From positions 32,230,293-32,294,292 of the forward strand of contig NC_084469.1 in the NCBI RefSeq assembly GCF_027409185.1: a stretch of DNA of 64,000 bases, given 5' to 3'. The position numbers were made by a program, and so were the translations under genes. Under the pieces are notes generated by a model. That model searched no databases. It saw only the letters and a program-made list of their open reading frames with translations, and was not told the origin of the DNA. Shown one piece after another: positions 1-12,500 of the stretch. Source of the DNA: Cynocephalus volans. Taxonomy: Eukaryota; Chordata; Mammalia; Dermoptera; Cynocephalidae. How positions within the stretch are numbered: the first letter of the stretch is position 1; each line of letters starts with the position of its first letter.

Positions 1-180
1 TCTTCCCCGGAGGCCACATAAAGCAGGTGGCACGGCCTGTGCTTAGCCACTCATGTGACCTCATCTGGGTGTGAGCCTCAGTTTCCACATATGTAAGTGG
101 TGTGAATGATAACAGCGCATACCTTGCAGGTCATCACCTAACCTACATCAAGGGCTGAGAACAACCCCGGTACTCAGTAC
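1..180 (+). repeat. MIR SINE fragment
   Basis: The stretch reads like the central and distal part of a MIR: a 'gtgacctcatctgggtg' type core, then 'cctcagtttcc' and a degenerate tail. It is old and diverged. Recognised by eye only. Confidence 0.6.
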
Positions 181-214
181 GAGCTCAAAACCTATCTTCA
201 TCACTGAAACTGTG

Positions 215-600
215 TTTAAACTCTTGTGCACATAGATTAAAGGTCAACCTCCCCCATCGTGGCCTGCCAGGCCCTTTGTGATCTGGCCACCGCTCCTCAT
301 CCAGTGTCATCTCCTGCACTCTCCACGCACCCTGTCTGCCTCTGAACGCACCTGCCTCAGAGTTTTCACCCTGCTGGTACCTTTGCCTGGAATGCACAGT
401 CCCCAGATCTTTCAAGGCTGAATCCTTCTTGTCATCTGCATCTTAGCTAAAAATGACCTCGTCAAGCAGGCCTTTCCCTCCCCCTTAGTCTCTAATCAAT
501 TACCCAATTTCACCTTCTTCATAGCAGTCATTTGACCTGAAATGATCGTATTTAGTGACTGTCTCCTCCTAAAGACAGAAAGTACCAGGAGGCAGGGCCT
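215..600 (+). repeat. L2 LINE 3' fragment
   Basis: This resembles the L2 3' end in sense orientation. The order 'ccctttgtgatctggccacc', 'gcctggaatgcacagtcccc', 'aggcctttccctc' and 'aggaggcagggcc' follows the L2 consensus. Weak ORFs here are not genes. Confidence 0.65.
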
Positions 601-3600
601 TGCCTGCCCTGGGCACTTCTCCCCACTCCTGGCTGTGTGCCCAGTGCAGGAAGGTGCCCATCCACATTCCTGACCAGATGGACGTGCTGGGGTGTGAGGA
701 ATGGAGCCGGCAATGCCCTGCCACCAGGGCTCCCTCAGGACAGGGGTCAGGAAGCCCACACTCCTGCTTGCCTCTCTTCTCCTGTGCTCAGTAAATGGCT
801 GGCCTTGGCCCAGGGGCAGCCCTGTGACCTCTCCCACCCAGCCTCTCCCAGCATGCTGAGGGTTTGAGGCTTAGGAATAGGAATTCTGAGACACGGCCAA
901 GATCATCACATGAACTGGATTCTAGGAGATCATCCTGTTCGGCTCCTTCATTGTACTGATGCCAGAGAACCAGAGAGGGGAAGAGATCTGCCCAAGGTCA
1001 CACAGCAAATTAAAACCATAGATCCAGGACTAGAAAAATGAAGCCTCTTAACTCCTACCAGCCTGGTGCCTTCCTTCTCTGGCACCCTGTGCCACATGAG
1101 CCTGAGGGCTGGGGTGCCCTGAGGAGGAGGCCCCCCGAGCACAGATGAGGCATCCGGCATCTGATGGGGGGTCCACTGGATAGTGCTGCTCTGGCTGTGC
1201 CCGTCTGAGGCACCAGCGCACTGGGGGTCACTGTCCAGGACAGGGATGTTCCAGCTTCTGGCTCAGGAGCAAGATCCACTGTCTCTCATTCTAAGCAGGG
1301 CTGAGGAATCTCAGTGGGGATCCCAGGGTCCTCCCAGCCTCTCTGCAGAAGAAGCCCAAGAGCAGCTTCCATGGCCACTTTCCACCTCTCCAGGGCCCAT
1401 CCTGCAGTCCTAGGACAACAGGCCTTCATCTAACACTCCCTGGAATCCAGGACTGACGGTGGCCTTCTCCTGGGGATTGGGCAGGCAGGTCCCAGGTATG
1501 GGGGGGCTGTGTGTTCCCCTAAGTGCTAAGAGGTTGTCAGGACACAAATACCCTTCTTGCCCCCAGCATGATTTGACAGGCGAAAGGAAGCTGAAGCAGC
1601 ACCTGCTGGCCAGCTCCCAACAACGTGGGCAGCCAGCAAGGCCAAGCAGCAGACGACTGGGTTTTTCCAGACTAGTGCCCCTCGACCAACACCTGGCAAC
1701 TCCCCAAACCAACACCTGCAGAAGTTCCTCAGCTCTGTCCAAAATGCCTGCCCTTCTGGGCCTGGGGCCTCACTGCCAACACTGGGCTTAGGCAGCTTCA
1801 GCCTTTCAGGAACCACCTCGGGTGGCAGGCTCACCTCTCCCTGGTCCAGGCCATCCAAAAGCTGGGGCACCAAGCCCAGTGTAGCTGACCAGCCAGGCTG
1901 TCTGTGGACTGCAGAGATGCTGGAGAGGCCAATGCCCTTTTAACCTCCCCAGGTGCCAAGTTCACTTAGAGCAGGGGTTCCTACCTTGGGGTCTGTGACT
2001 TTCTGAAACAGCGCACGGTTTGTGCATGTGGGTGGCTCTGCGTCTGGGTCGGGGCTCCCCATATTCTCAGAATTAAGTATTCCTGCTCTGTGGAATCAGG
2101 AGATAGCCCGTGTGCCCCCAGGAGCAAGGCCTTCTTGCTCTGGGGGGTAAGGAAGTGCTGTGGGAAGCACAGTGGCTGTAGGAATGCAGGGGAGTCACCC
2201 TATCCCTGCTTCCAACCCCTGTACTAGCCTGGCCACAATCTCGGCCCACAGACACCCAGGAGAAAGTGGGCTGGCAGCAGGGTCCCCAGCCCTAGGGGAG
2301 ATGCTACAGTCTCTTGTCTACAGTGGAGGGATCACTGTGGGGGTGTGGGTGGGCGTCTGAATGGTGAAGACACAGGATGCTGGTTTCTTCCCTCTAGCAA
2401 ATGAGGAGGAGGGTGGCAGGGCAGAGCGGTGGGCAGCCAAGGCCTGGATAGATTTCTAGTGCATAATGTTTTGAGATCATTCTTGATGCCCAGAGCTGAA
2501 TTATGAAATAAATTCACCTGTATCTTGTACACAGCACCCTTGTACCCTCAAAGGCAGGAATGGCCAGTGAATGGCTGACCCAGCCTCCAGGGATGTGCAC
2601 ACAGTTTGCATACCTGGTGCTGTTAGGAAGAACTGTCAGATTAAGTAACAGACTCTGGCAGGGGTTAGGAGCTCTCCTGTGGTGGCAATCAAGCTGACAA
2701 AGGGACCCTCTTCCTAAGACTGTCCTAAGCCTAAGGTTCCCAGACAAGTGGCCCAAAGGAGATTACCCATCCTGTCCTTCCTCAAGTAACACGATGACCC
2801 TCTCTACAAGCAGGGGGAGCAAACCACATCGCAGAACAGGTGGACTCACTCTGAGGCTTAGCCTCCAGCTTCTTGAGAGAAGCTCTCTGGAAGCAGGGCA
2901 TTCTCAGAGCCACGTGGCAACCCCTTAAAGCAGAGACAAGGCCATCAGAAGCTGTCCTCAACACTCCTCCACGACCCTGGACCCTGCCAGTTCAGCTTGA
3001 ATCCCCACTCCCTAGCCAGTTATCTGGCCTGGTCTGGGTCAGGAGCATCTTTGACTCAATTTCCCCACCAGACAAATGCTTTTGACCTGGCCTGACTTTG
3101 GACCCTCTTAGCCTCTCTATGGCTCCCACGAGTGACCCTGTTAAAACTTTCAGACACTTCAGGGGTTAGGAATGGGATTCCTCCTTCAGCCCCTTCCCCT
3201 CCAAAGTTCAACCTAAGAATCTAGAAGCAGGCAGGACAGGAGGAAGAGCAAGGCACTGAGCCTGGCATACTTGAGTGTGATTTGAGGCAAAGAAAAGGAA
3301 AAGGAAAGTAGCAACGTGAGGTTAAACACTGAGAGCACTGGCAGAACCCACAAATCCAGATGCCATGTGTCTCCTCTGCTAAACACTTGCAGAACAAACC
3401 ATCTGCCAAGTCAGGGGCTGGAATGAGGCTTCAGCCCCAGAACTCTCCTTGGGGACAAGAACAGCCCAACCATAACTCCTCCCCCACTGGGCCCCAATGG
3501 TGAGAGCCCCAGTGGTCCCTGCCTCCCCCAGCAACAGCAGACTCTTGGGACCAGAGTCCCCGCACCATTTCAAAGGCTTGGTTTCCATACTAGGATCTTT

Positions 3601-3722
3601 CCATCTGAATAGATTCTTCAGCCCCAGCACTTGGTCTCCAGATAAGTCAGTCTCCTTCCCCCATCCCCAGCCTTTAATGAATCTTTAGTTAAATGGGAGC
3701 AAGAAGACCACAGGTGTATCCC
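601..3722. other. No gene recognised; intron or flanking DNA
   Basis: No exon with a recognisable protein match and paired splice sites was found on either strand. A short MIR-like piece in reverse orientation lies near 960-1015, with the typical 'aaggtcacacagca' core. A hAT-like fossil may lie near 1972-2045. The ORFs present are short, overlap on both strands and look random. Confidence 0.5.
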
Positions 3723-3798
3723 GGATTCACAAGAGCAAATCCTTAGGATGAAGTTAATGAGGATTCACAAGAGCAAATCCTTAGGATGAAGTTAATGA
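3723..3798. repeat. Perfect 38-bp tandem duplication (2 copies)
   Basis: A 38-base unit beginning 'ggattcacaagagcaaatcc' occurs at 3723-3760 and again, without change, at 3761-3798. The exact identity implies a very recent duplication or an assembly artefact. No gene overlaps it. Confidence 0.95.
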
Positions 3799-5640
3799 GG
3801 AGTTAAGGAGACAATCCCTCCTACCAAGCTGGGCAGTACCTGGCACCCTTCCCCCACCCCACCTCAACTGCTGCCTAATCCTGGCCCCTCAGCCTAGCAG
3901 TGAGCCTGCTACACTAAGGAAAAATAAATAAATAAGGTGGGGGGGGCGGGGTTTAGTAGGGTTAGCATGACTGTGGAAAGGAGGAAAGAGGACAGAGGAC
4001 CTGGCTCCACAACCCTGTCTGCTCACCTACAGCAGCAAGGCAGGTACAGCAGGGTAGATAGCCCTCTGTCACCCACAGTGCAGACACTTATGTCCATGAC
4101 ACTGATACATTTTGTCACACAGCCCGTGCTAGGACACTGAATTACCTACCACACAGAGCATCCAAGTGCCAGAGCCACCCTGCAGTTGCACCGATGCCAA
4201 CCAGCTCAGCAGCCCAGTGCCTGGTGGGTCTGCCACCCTTGCCCAGAGATCACCATCAGACACCACCAGAGGCAAACTGAAGAATTCTTAAAGTGGCTGC
4301 TCTGTTTTGCCATCCACAAATGCACAAGGAAAGGAAAACTGAAAGTCTGGGACTTCAGGGTTTAGAAATGGTCCCCTACCTGCCAGACACCTCCCTGAAA
4401 AGGGCAGGTAGACTGGAAAGGCTCTGTTTTGGTAGCACCGGGCCAGGTACCTGCTGGGTCAGTTTCTTGCCAATCTTGAGGTTTGGGAATGGATAGTGAG
4501 CTTCAGGCTGGTGTCTGCGGACCTCAGCAGGGGCTGAGGAGAGGTTGCAGGGTGGGAATGGCTCCATGCTGCCTCAACACAAGGGGGCTCTGGTAGCAGC
4601 TGGGGCCAGCAGAGCTCTGCTAGCCTGGTCCCCGGGGAGGCTGCAGGTGACACAAGGGCCAATGCAGGACAGCTCAAGTTGCTGCCTTGCCCAGCAATTT
4701 CCAGGACTGATGTCACCTCTGGGAGGTCAAGTATGCCCCAGTGGTAGGAAATACAACTAAACAAGGAGCCAGCATGCCCAAGATCACTCCTTTCAGCAGG
4801 TGCCAGTTTTATGCTGGTTGGCAGTAAGAGCTTATACAGAAGGTCCTCCTCTGAGCTACAGAAGGGCTTGCAAATCCCCATCACAGACTAGCCAACACCC
4901 CCCTTGTCACTACCTCGAAAGATGGGTATGGTCCTGGCCAGCCAAAGCTGGCACCATGCAACATCTTACTTAGGTGGTTGATTTGGTCTGCAGAGTTATC
5001 AAGTGCATAGTGTGTGCTAGCCACTAGGTCTGGCTCTTCCTCGGTCGCCCAGTGCCAGGGCCCAAAGACAGCCTAAGGCAGCCTAAGGCATCCTGCCCAG
5101 CTGCAGGACAGTCAGTTTTCATCTTGGATTTTAATCCCAACTCAGGTCTGGGGCTGCAGGCAGGATTGGCAGTCTGCCCTGGCATAGCTTGGTCTGAGCT
5201 GCCTGCTGGGTCAGGAACCCTCTGGCACACTGATTGGGTTGCCTGGTGCCCAGCTGGCACTGGGCCAGAAGTCATCTGGATGGTCCCTTAAGAGGCAGTC
5301 CCCAGCCTCAGCAGCATCACTACCTCACCACAACTCCGCACAAAGAAACCTCATACGGCAGATGGTGTTGAGATGCCCCTCAGCAGAAGAACAGCCAGTA
5401 ACGTCCACTGCATGCGGGGGGGGGGGGGTGTCTGGGCGCTGTGCGAGGACACTGAGACCCAGGAGCCCCTTGTCTAGTCTGTTCACATTCCTGCAGGTAT
5501 AAACTCAGAAAGGAGCCAGACAGAATGTACTTGCATAGGACACAGCACCCCTTTTTCCCGAGGCAGGGACAGATGCAAAGAAAGCAGCTAGGGCTGGGGT
5601 GGGGGTAACAACCGGCATTAATCACCAAGTTAAAGCCACT
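3799..5640. other. No gene recognised
   Basis: Nothing here could be assigned to a gene. There is a G-rich run near 3938-3951 and a run of about 12 G at 5416-5427. The 141-codon minus-strand ORF at 4459-4884 has no domain-like composition and is treated as chance. Confidence 0.45.
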
Positions 5641-5739
5641 TAGAGCAGATCCACACACATACCCCAGTCTCTGTCCCAGGACTCCACGGAGCAGACAGGA
5701 GCTCGAACGGCAGACGTAGAGGCAGAGACAGCGCCCCCC

Positions 5740-6250
5740 AGCCCTCCCTCGGTCCCTCGAGCCCACTCCCTCGAGCCCCTCCAGCGCCCCCAGCACCTTC
5801 TGGCGTAGCAGCCTGCTGCGCACGCGGCCCCAGAGCCGGGCGCCCGTGTTGGGGGGCCGCTTGCCGCCCGGCTCCTCCAGCCCATCGAGGCAGCACCGCT
5901 GCAGGGGCTCGCACACCGCCTTCAGGCTGCAGTCGAGCTGAAGCAGGACGTCGGTCATGCCAGCGGCGGCCCGGCCTGCGCGGCCGGATCCAGGCGAGGA
6001 TGCGGGGAGGCGTGCGGGCAGCGCCAGACGGAAGCAGCTGTGCGGAGCGCTCAGCCCTGTGGCCGCCCGGGCTGTCACTCGAGCCGGCCGGGGCAGCGCA
6101 TGTTGCGAGGCTGGGCTCGTCCTCCCCTCCGCGTCCCTCCGTCCCTCCGCGGGGACTGCAGCTCGCGAGACGCCGAGAGTGCAGGCGCCACAGACGGCCA
6201 CAGGCAGCTCGAGGAACGCCCCGCCCCCACCGAAGGAGGTGACTCAAAGG
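5740..6250. promoter_or_regulatory. CpG-island-like segment, candidate internal promoter
   Basis: The segment is GC-rich and dense in CpG dinucleotides, unlike the CpG-poor DNA on both sides. It surrounds a minus-strand ATG whose frame runs well through GC-rich codons (5958 downward). It lies downstream of the ABR C2 exon in the gene's direction, a plausible place for an internal promoter of a shorter transcript. Promoter status is inferred from composition only; no TATA box was identified. Confidence 0.5.
5797..5958 (-). CDS. Candidate coding first exon, 54 codons, in CpG-island-like segment
   Basis: On the minus strand an ATG at 5958-5956 opens a frame that begins MTDVLLQLDCSLKAVCEPLQ. It continues with a cysteine- and arginine-rich stretch ending RLLRQK. 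The next bases are GTGCTG, a usable but weak splice donor; the frame stays open past it but loses protein-like composition. The peptide looks natural (alternating hydrophobic and charged residues, amphipathic start), and it sits in a CpG-rich segment on the same strand as the ABR exons. It may be an alternative first exon of ABR leading to a RhoGAP-only isoform, but I cannot confirm a homologue. It could also be an unrelated gene or a chance ORF in GC-rich DNA. The 5' extension of the frame beyond the ATG is probably untranslated. Confidence 0.35.
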
Positions 6251-6259
6251 AGGCACCGG

Positions 6260-8998
6260 AGCTGCCCCCTCCAAAAAACCCAACCCGCGTGGTTTAACTC
6301 TTGGCAAGCTGGCGCCCCTCCCACCAGCCCCTACTAAGTGAAGTTTGCAAGCTGCTAAACACAATCCAGTCCCTTGCGTTAACTCCTGCACCACCAGGCT
6401 GCTCCCTGGGGGCCTGGGGTATCAGTGAGGCTTGGGGCCAAGCAAGAGAGGGCCTGCACTCCTCTAGAACCCGTTTTCCTGTCCCTATCCTCTCCCTCAA
6501 ATGACGCTAACCCAGGAAAGGGGGTTTCTGAGCAGCCAGCTAGACCAAGGCCACAGGCACACCAGCAGGGACAGCCCGGAAGGGGAGAACCCCAATAGGC
6601 TACCCAGAGAGTCCCAGATGCTGGAGCAGGGGCCCAAGAGTAGCCTGGCATCCAGCCGAGGATGAGCACCAGGAGGGATATGGTTGGTTCTGCCAAGAAC
6701 ACTCCTTCTCAGCCCCAGAGGAGCATAACATGGGCTGGGCCCCAAGGACAGATTTGAGAGGCCAGATACTGGTGGAAGGTGATTGGGGCATGAGGCTGTA
6801 AGGTGCAGAAAGGAACCCTGGGAGGGGTTTCTGCCCAAAGACAGGCACAGGAGCCCTGGATGAGATAGCAGGGGAGAGCAGGAGACAGCAGGGGACAGCA
6901 GGGCAGTGTAGAGAGCCCAGTGCCACATAGAGGGGAGGGAGCTGGGGGGAGGATGGCCCATGACAGGGAGGACCACGGGGAGATGGGGGTGGGAGTGTCT
7001 CCTAACATTAGTGGTTCTGTCATCTTTACATCCCTATTGTGTGTTCTAACTTTTTCTGTTCCTACCCTAACCAACTATGGGTTAGGAGGGCAGAGGTCTT
7101 CCTAGAGTGAGACACTGAGGCCCATTTATATGGACACCTTCTGAATATCTGCAACATTCAAGGCCTGCATTAGGCCCAGATGGGGGAACACCTTGCTCAA
7201 AGTCGCCAAGCAGCCAGTGGTAGAGCTGAGCCTATTTCATTCACTCACTCTTTCATTCATCACTGAATTGATACCCACTGCGTGCCAGGCAGGGAGGCCT
7301 CTGTAGAGCTCACAGTTAACTCTGATAAAGCGAGTGAGCCCCACACACCCCACCCCATCAGTGACCCTCCCCTTCAAGGAGATAACTAGACAGCAACTGG
7401 TGGCTCTTTCAGGCAGTCTAGGCCCAAGTCCCCGGAACCCCCCCAGGGCTCTGGTCCCTGCTAAACAGCTGTGCATAGGGTTGCAGCAATCTGAACTCTC
7501 CAATCTCAACTCTTTGTGGATAAAGGGCTATTGATGGTTATAGACAGACAGGCTGGGGCTGGGGAGCAGGTTCCAGGGTGAGCTCAAGGTTTACGATGTG
7601 CACAGTGTAAAGAAAGGAGGCAGCCAGATCAAAACCTAGATGTTCCATGGCCCAGACCAAGACTGCCCGAGGTAACCTGCTGTCCTCCCGTCTCCCCAGA
7701 GGCCTGTGCTGGTTAAGGGGGCAGTCCAAAAGACGTGCTATTTCCCACACAGCTCCATTCTCCACTGTGCCTGGCCACCTCAGGCTGGTGTCTCAAGGGT
7801 ACTTGGTGGCTGTAGGTGGATAGGAGAGGCTGAAATAGCCCAAGAGCTTGTCTGCTGCAGAACTGTCCTAACAGCACATCCCTGGCAACCCCTAGTGATT
7901 CTCACCCATATTTGGTCAAGGAAAAGGGTGGAAAATCCACTTGAGCCTTTGGAAACATCTTGCTTACCTAGAACACCCAGGAACAGCGTGGGCAGCATGC
8001 CCTCACACACCCATCTACTCCTTCCCTACCCCAGGACACAAGTCAAGGCCAGGAGCATGCCAAGACCCCCTTGGCCACTTGCCTGCCCCTCCTCACAGGA
8101 GGGAGGGTGGGGTGGCCGGGGTCTCCCAGCACAGCCAGCGGGATGAAGACCCCAGGGGGTGTGCTCTGGACACCAGGGCCTCCCGGGCCACAAACTGAAG
8201 ACATGAAAGACTCGGGAGGAGGGGCCAAAGTCTGAAACTAGGTCAGGGTCTGCTGAGCCTCCCTGTGCTTTTCCCCTCCTCTGCTATTGAGCAACTCCCT
8301 TCTACCCCACTCTGAGCTCAGTGACCAGAAGAAAGCTCTGGGGAGCCCAGACACCTGGGCTGCATCCTGCCTGGTTACTGTGGACTCAGCAGCCACTTTC
8401 TCTCTCTGGGCCGTTTCCTGTCACATTGGGAACTTGGACCAGACAAATGGTCTTCAGTGAATTTTTTTATTTTTAGCTGAAGAACACCCCCCCACACACA
8501 CCTTTTTCTTCCAAACGAATTCTGCTAAAGTTTCCCTTCCCCCAGATAAAAGCAGAAGCAGAGCACAGAGGCTCTGGCTGAAGTGGGGACATGGGACCTA
8601 CCTGCTCACACCTCCTTTAGCCTGTCTGGGGGATCTTCAAGTCCCTCCCGGCAATTCCCAAGCTCTGCAGGCAGAATCTGAAGCCTGCTGATCTCCTTTC
8701 AAGCGACTATGACTTAAACCTCAAGTTCTGCAGGTGGGCTCAGGGCGGTTCTGACAGTTCTCACGAGAATGCTGTTTCTCTTCACCATGGCCGTGGGCCT
8801 TGCTCTCCCTCAGGGTGGAGGAGCTGTGGAGGTCAGGGAGATTAGGGGCTTTTTAGGGAAGCTTCCAGGTCAGAGTCCTGGATCTGGAACTCATCTTATC
8901 TCCACTTCTCACCCTGCACTGAGAAAACTCTAAGCTACTGCTTTGCTGGTATGAGTTCCCCTTGGTGGCCTTACAATGGGATGACATTTATCTAGCCA
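6260..8998. other. No gene recognised; MIR/L2-like fossils near 7.17-7.34 kb
   Basis: A reverse MIR core lies near 7170-7240. An old repeat with 'cactgcgtgccaggcag' follows at about 7235-7335. The rest holds only short overlapping ORFs with no recognisable product. Confidence 0.45.
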
Positions 8999-9052
8999 GT
9001 CACCTTCATTCTCAAGTCACTCTGGGTCACCTTCATTCTCAAGTCACTCTGG
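8999..9052. repeat. Perfect 27-bp tandem duplication (2 copies)
   Basis: The 27-base unit that starts 'gtcaccttcattctcaagtc' is present at 8999-9025 and identically at 9026-9052. It is a second exact short duplication in non-coding DNA, like the one at 3723. Confidence 0.95.
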
Positions 9053-11340
9053 GGTCTGCCCAAAAGCTAATACAGCTTAGCTTTTGCCTCCAAGGGTAGG
9101 AGCAGGCTGTGTCCAGCCCTCCCTGTCCCAGCCCATGGGGTGCAGGCTGGCTGGGGGTTAGACCCTCCCCTAGTAGCAACATGGCCCACCTCCTCAGCAC
9201 ATGGCAAAGGCTGGGCTGGCTGTTGGGGGCTGCTGTGGATTTTGCAGCCACTGCAGGCTTGAGGGAGGCCAGCAGGGCCCACCCTCAGGTGACCCCTTGT
9301 CGGTATTCACATGCAGCCTCAGCCCCAATTCAGGGAGTTCCCTGGAGATTCTTCTGCTAAGTCTTCCTCTCAAAACTTTTGGAAAAAGTCAACAGTGGGA
9401 CCACCCTAGGGACCAGTTCGTTGGATTTCCAGGAAGATGAAGCAGTAGCCTCCGCCTGCAGGAAGGTCAGCAGCTCACAGAACACAAGGCACATCTGCTC
9501 CCTTCACTTCCCTGGACTCACTTCATCCCAGGCAGGCTCGAGAGGCCAGGCTCTGACGGGTCACCCAAGGCTGGCCAACTGGGATCAGCCCTGGGTCCTC
9601 TACCTCTGAGCCTGGGAGCCCCCATCTCAGAGCCGAGAGGAGAGCACCCTTCTTTTGGTTGAGGGGTTGGATGTTCTCAGGGCCTGAAGGAATCTGTTCC
9701 CAAGGTGCCCTCTGGGTCAGCTTCTCTGCTTGTTGCCCACCCCTCGGAGGTGGGCCTGGGGGAGCGGGCACCAAGCCTGCCTGCCAAGGTGGCATTCCCA
9801 AAGGGGGGAGGTGGGCAGGAGGGAGACTCAGCCTCCATCTGCTTCCCATTGAGTGCTCCCTGTCTCCATAACCCACTGCGCAGAGTCCAGACTCCCCAAA
9901 TCAGGGACAACTGGGGGATGGAGGAGCTGAGCAGGGGCGAGACATTTGGAAAAGCTTTCGGACAGCAGGGCGGGCACTCTCGCGGGATCCTGCCCCTGGC
10001 TTTTCCCCCACCAAGGACAAGCATTCTGCCGCCCGCTCTCCAAGGGTTACCAAGGAGTCCAGACCCGCCTTGAAGAGCGACAGCAGGTGGGACACTGTGT
10101 GGGAGGACAAACAGGTCTGAGACATCTGGGGCAGGTGGGGCCAGGGAAGGACAATGGCTCCACTCACCGGGCCCTGGAGGAGGTGGTGTCTGAGGCAGGG
10201 AGCAGAACCAGGCCTGGTGCTCAACCTCCTGGCCCCACACACCTCCGGGACTGGCACAGTGGCGGTGGTGGCCACAAGGGAGGAGCCCCACATGGGCTGG
10301 CTCTGTGGGCAGCAGGCAGCAAGGATACAAAACACAGATTCCAGAGGCAGATGCTGCCCTGCACATGCATATCTGGCCCAGGCTGGGGCAGGGAAAGGAT
10401 TCTTCTTCCAGAGAAGAGGCCACACAGGCATCCAGGGACAGGGAGCTGCCTGGGGCTGTATGGTATGCTGGGACAGGGGCTTGGGGGACTGGGGTGGTGG
10501 AATGAAAAGTAAGGATCCACTTCCTTGCAGCAACCTGCTCTGCCCTCCACCCCAGTCAAAACAAGGCCTCTGCAAGGACCTGGGCCCCAGCTGTGGTCAA
10601 TGTGGCCCATAAACAAGGGCCTGAATGATGAATGAGAGAAGGCATCGAGGATCCATGTTAATGGACCTCTGTCATCCACCCACAGAGGGATCCAGGCATC
10701 TCCTGGTATGACCTGCAAAGAACCAGGATGGGCCAGAGCTGGAAGGGGCTCTGGGTCACCTAGGCCAATGTCCCAGAGCCCAGGCTTTCAGGGCAATAAA
10801 GCTGGCCCGTGTGACCTTCGAGCAGAGTCAAATGGGGACAACAGACCCCTCAGGGGCCAGAGGGAGGGACCTGGGGTGCGGGAGCCCTTGATTCCTGCCC
10901 TAGCAGACTCCTGACCCACACTCACTCCAAGTTTCCTCATGCTCTGCAGAGTAATTGAAACCAGAAGCAGCTCCCCAGGCAGCTGACAAAGGCCCCTTGT
11001 TCCTGGGCACCTCACTTCCTCTGCACTCTGGGCCTGACCACACCAAGCCAGGATGAAAGCCACTGCCAGGGGGAGAAGCCCCGACCTGCCCCACCCGGGG
11101 GTCACGGCAGGGAAACCTCAGGCAGTGAGACCCCAACGATGTCTTCCCTGTCTACTCTGGGGTCAGTTCATCAAAGCTGGCTCTGACTCCACCAGCTTAA
11201 GAAAACAGAGGCAGCCTCAGTTATCAAAGGCCCAAACACTGGGGTCACTCGCAGGTGACAGCCTTTAGGAGGGGGACTGCTTCACAAGATACACTCAGAA
11301 TCCCTGGAGCAAGGTGGAGGACAGGGTACCTGAACCTGCC
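9053..11340. other. No gene recognised; GC-rich with long overlapping ORFs
   Basis: Between about 9.5 and 10.7 kb several ORFs of 120-250 codons overlap on both strands. They share the same bases in several frames, are rich in P, G and S, and show no motif or splice context, so I treat them as composition artefacts. Confidence 0.45.
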
Positions 11341-11344
11341 AGCT

Positions 11345-11675
11345 TAGAGCAAAGGGTACTTGTCATTAAACAAGCACTGACTCTGTGCCTGGCTGCTCAC
11401 ATTCAGTCCTCATTAGAGCCCACTTTACAGGTGAGGAAACTGAAGCTCGGAGAGGTAAAGTAACTCACCCTGTTCTTCCAACTAACGAATGGAGAAAGCT
11501 AGACTCTGAGCCCCAGATCTGTCTGGCCTCAAAGGCCCTTCAGTGCAGGCTGAATGATCAAGACCCTCTTCCGTTTTCTCTACTAGATGGTGAGGTCCCG
11601 TTCTTTGTCTGTATCCACAGCACAGTGCCTGCCATTTAGAGGGCGCTCAATAAACAGAAATGAATGAATAAACTA
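11345..11675. repeat. MIR/L2-type fossil repeats
   Basis: 11405-11470 reads as the 'ttacaggtgaggaaactgaagctcggagaggtaaagtaactc' class of old repeat in reverse orientation. 11600-11675 ends with 'cacagtgcctgcc', 'gctcaataaac' and 'gaatgaataaac', the usual L2 3' terminus in sense orientation. Confidence 0.6.
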
Positions 11676-12174
11676 GTGGAAGCATGGAGTGTTCCAGCTC
11701 TGACCAACTCTTTCAGGTACGTTCCATCCTTTGAACCTCACAATAAGCCAGTGATGAGGGCAGAGTGGAAACAGTTATCCCCATTTAATAAGAAGAAACT
11801 GAGGGTCTAAGAGGTCAAGACCAGGAACTGGTCTTCTGATCCTCAGTGCAGTGCTCTTCCCACAGCATCAGGGTAACCACACTCCACACTCAGTACATCT
11901 AAGCCATTGACCAGGGGAAGACAAACAGGAGACCCAAGGAAAGAAAAGTCAAGGAACCAGGGACACTTAACCTTGGGGAAAGGAGGCCAGAGTGGCTCAA
12001 CTGTTTTCTCAACTGTACGAGGCTAATAGTGGCCAGTTGTCTCTGGGGTCATTGGGCCCCGCTCTCTTATTATAGTTGAGAGTGACGAACATATGTGGAG
12101 TGGGAGAGGGGAGACCAAAAAATCTCCATCCTCAGAGACTACGCTCTTTCTCTCACCAAAAAGCACGAAGGCCT

Positions 12175-12500
12175 AAGGTGCAAACAACCCAAATGTCCAT
12201 CGATGGATGAATGGATAAACAAAACGTGATTTACATACACAATGGAATATTATTCAGCCTCAAAAAGAAAGGAAATTCTGACACATGCTACAACAAAGAT
12301 AAAGCTTGAGGACATTATGCTAAGTGAAAGCAGCCAGTCATGAAAGGGCAAGTATTATGATTCTACTTATATAAGGTTTCTAGAGAAGTCAAATTCATAG
12401 ACACAGAAAGTAGAATGGTGGTTGCCAGGGGCTGGGGGTAGGGGGAATTGGAAGTTATTTAATAGGTATGGAGTTTCAGTTGGGGAAGATGAAACCAAGA
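12175..12500 (+). mobile_element. Old L1 3' end (L1M type)
   Basis: The sequence 'aatgtccatcgatggatgaa' followed by 'acaatggaatattattcagc' is the C-terminal ORF2 region of an ancient L1. It passes into its 3' UTR ('ggtggttgccaggggctggg'). The copy is truncated and diverged, in sense orientation. Confidence 0.85.

Noticed and set aside
4459..4884. 141-codon minus-strand ORF
   Set aside because: No recognisable motif, no splice signals in phase and opposite-strand ORFs over the same bases.
9677..10612. Overlapping ORFs of 122-248 codons on both strands
   Set aside because: GC-rich DNA with few stops in several frames at once; no domain, splice context or repeat match, so a real protein gene is unlikely.
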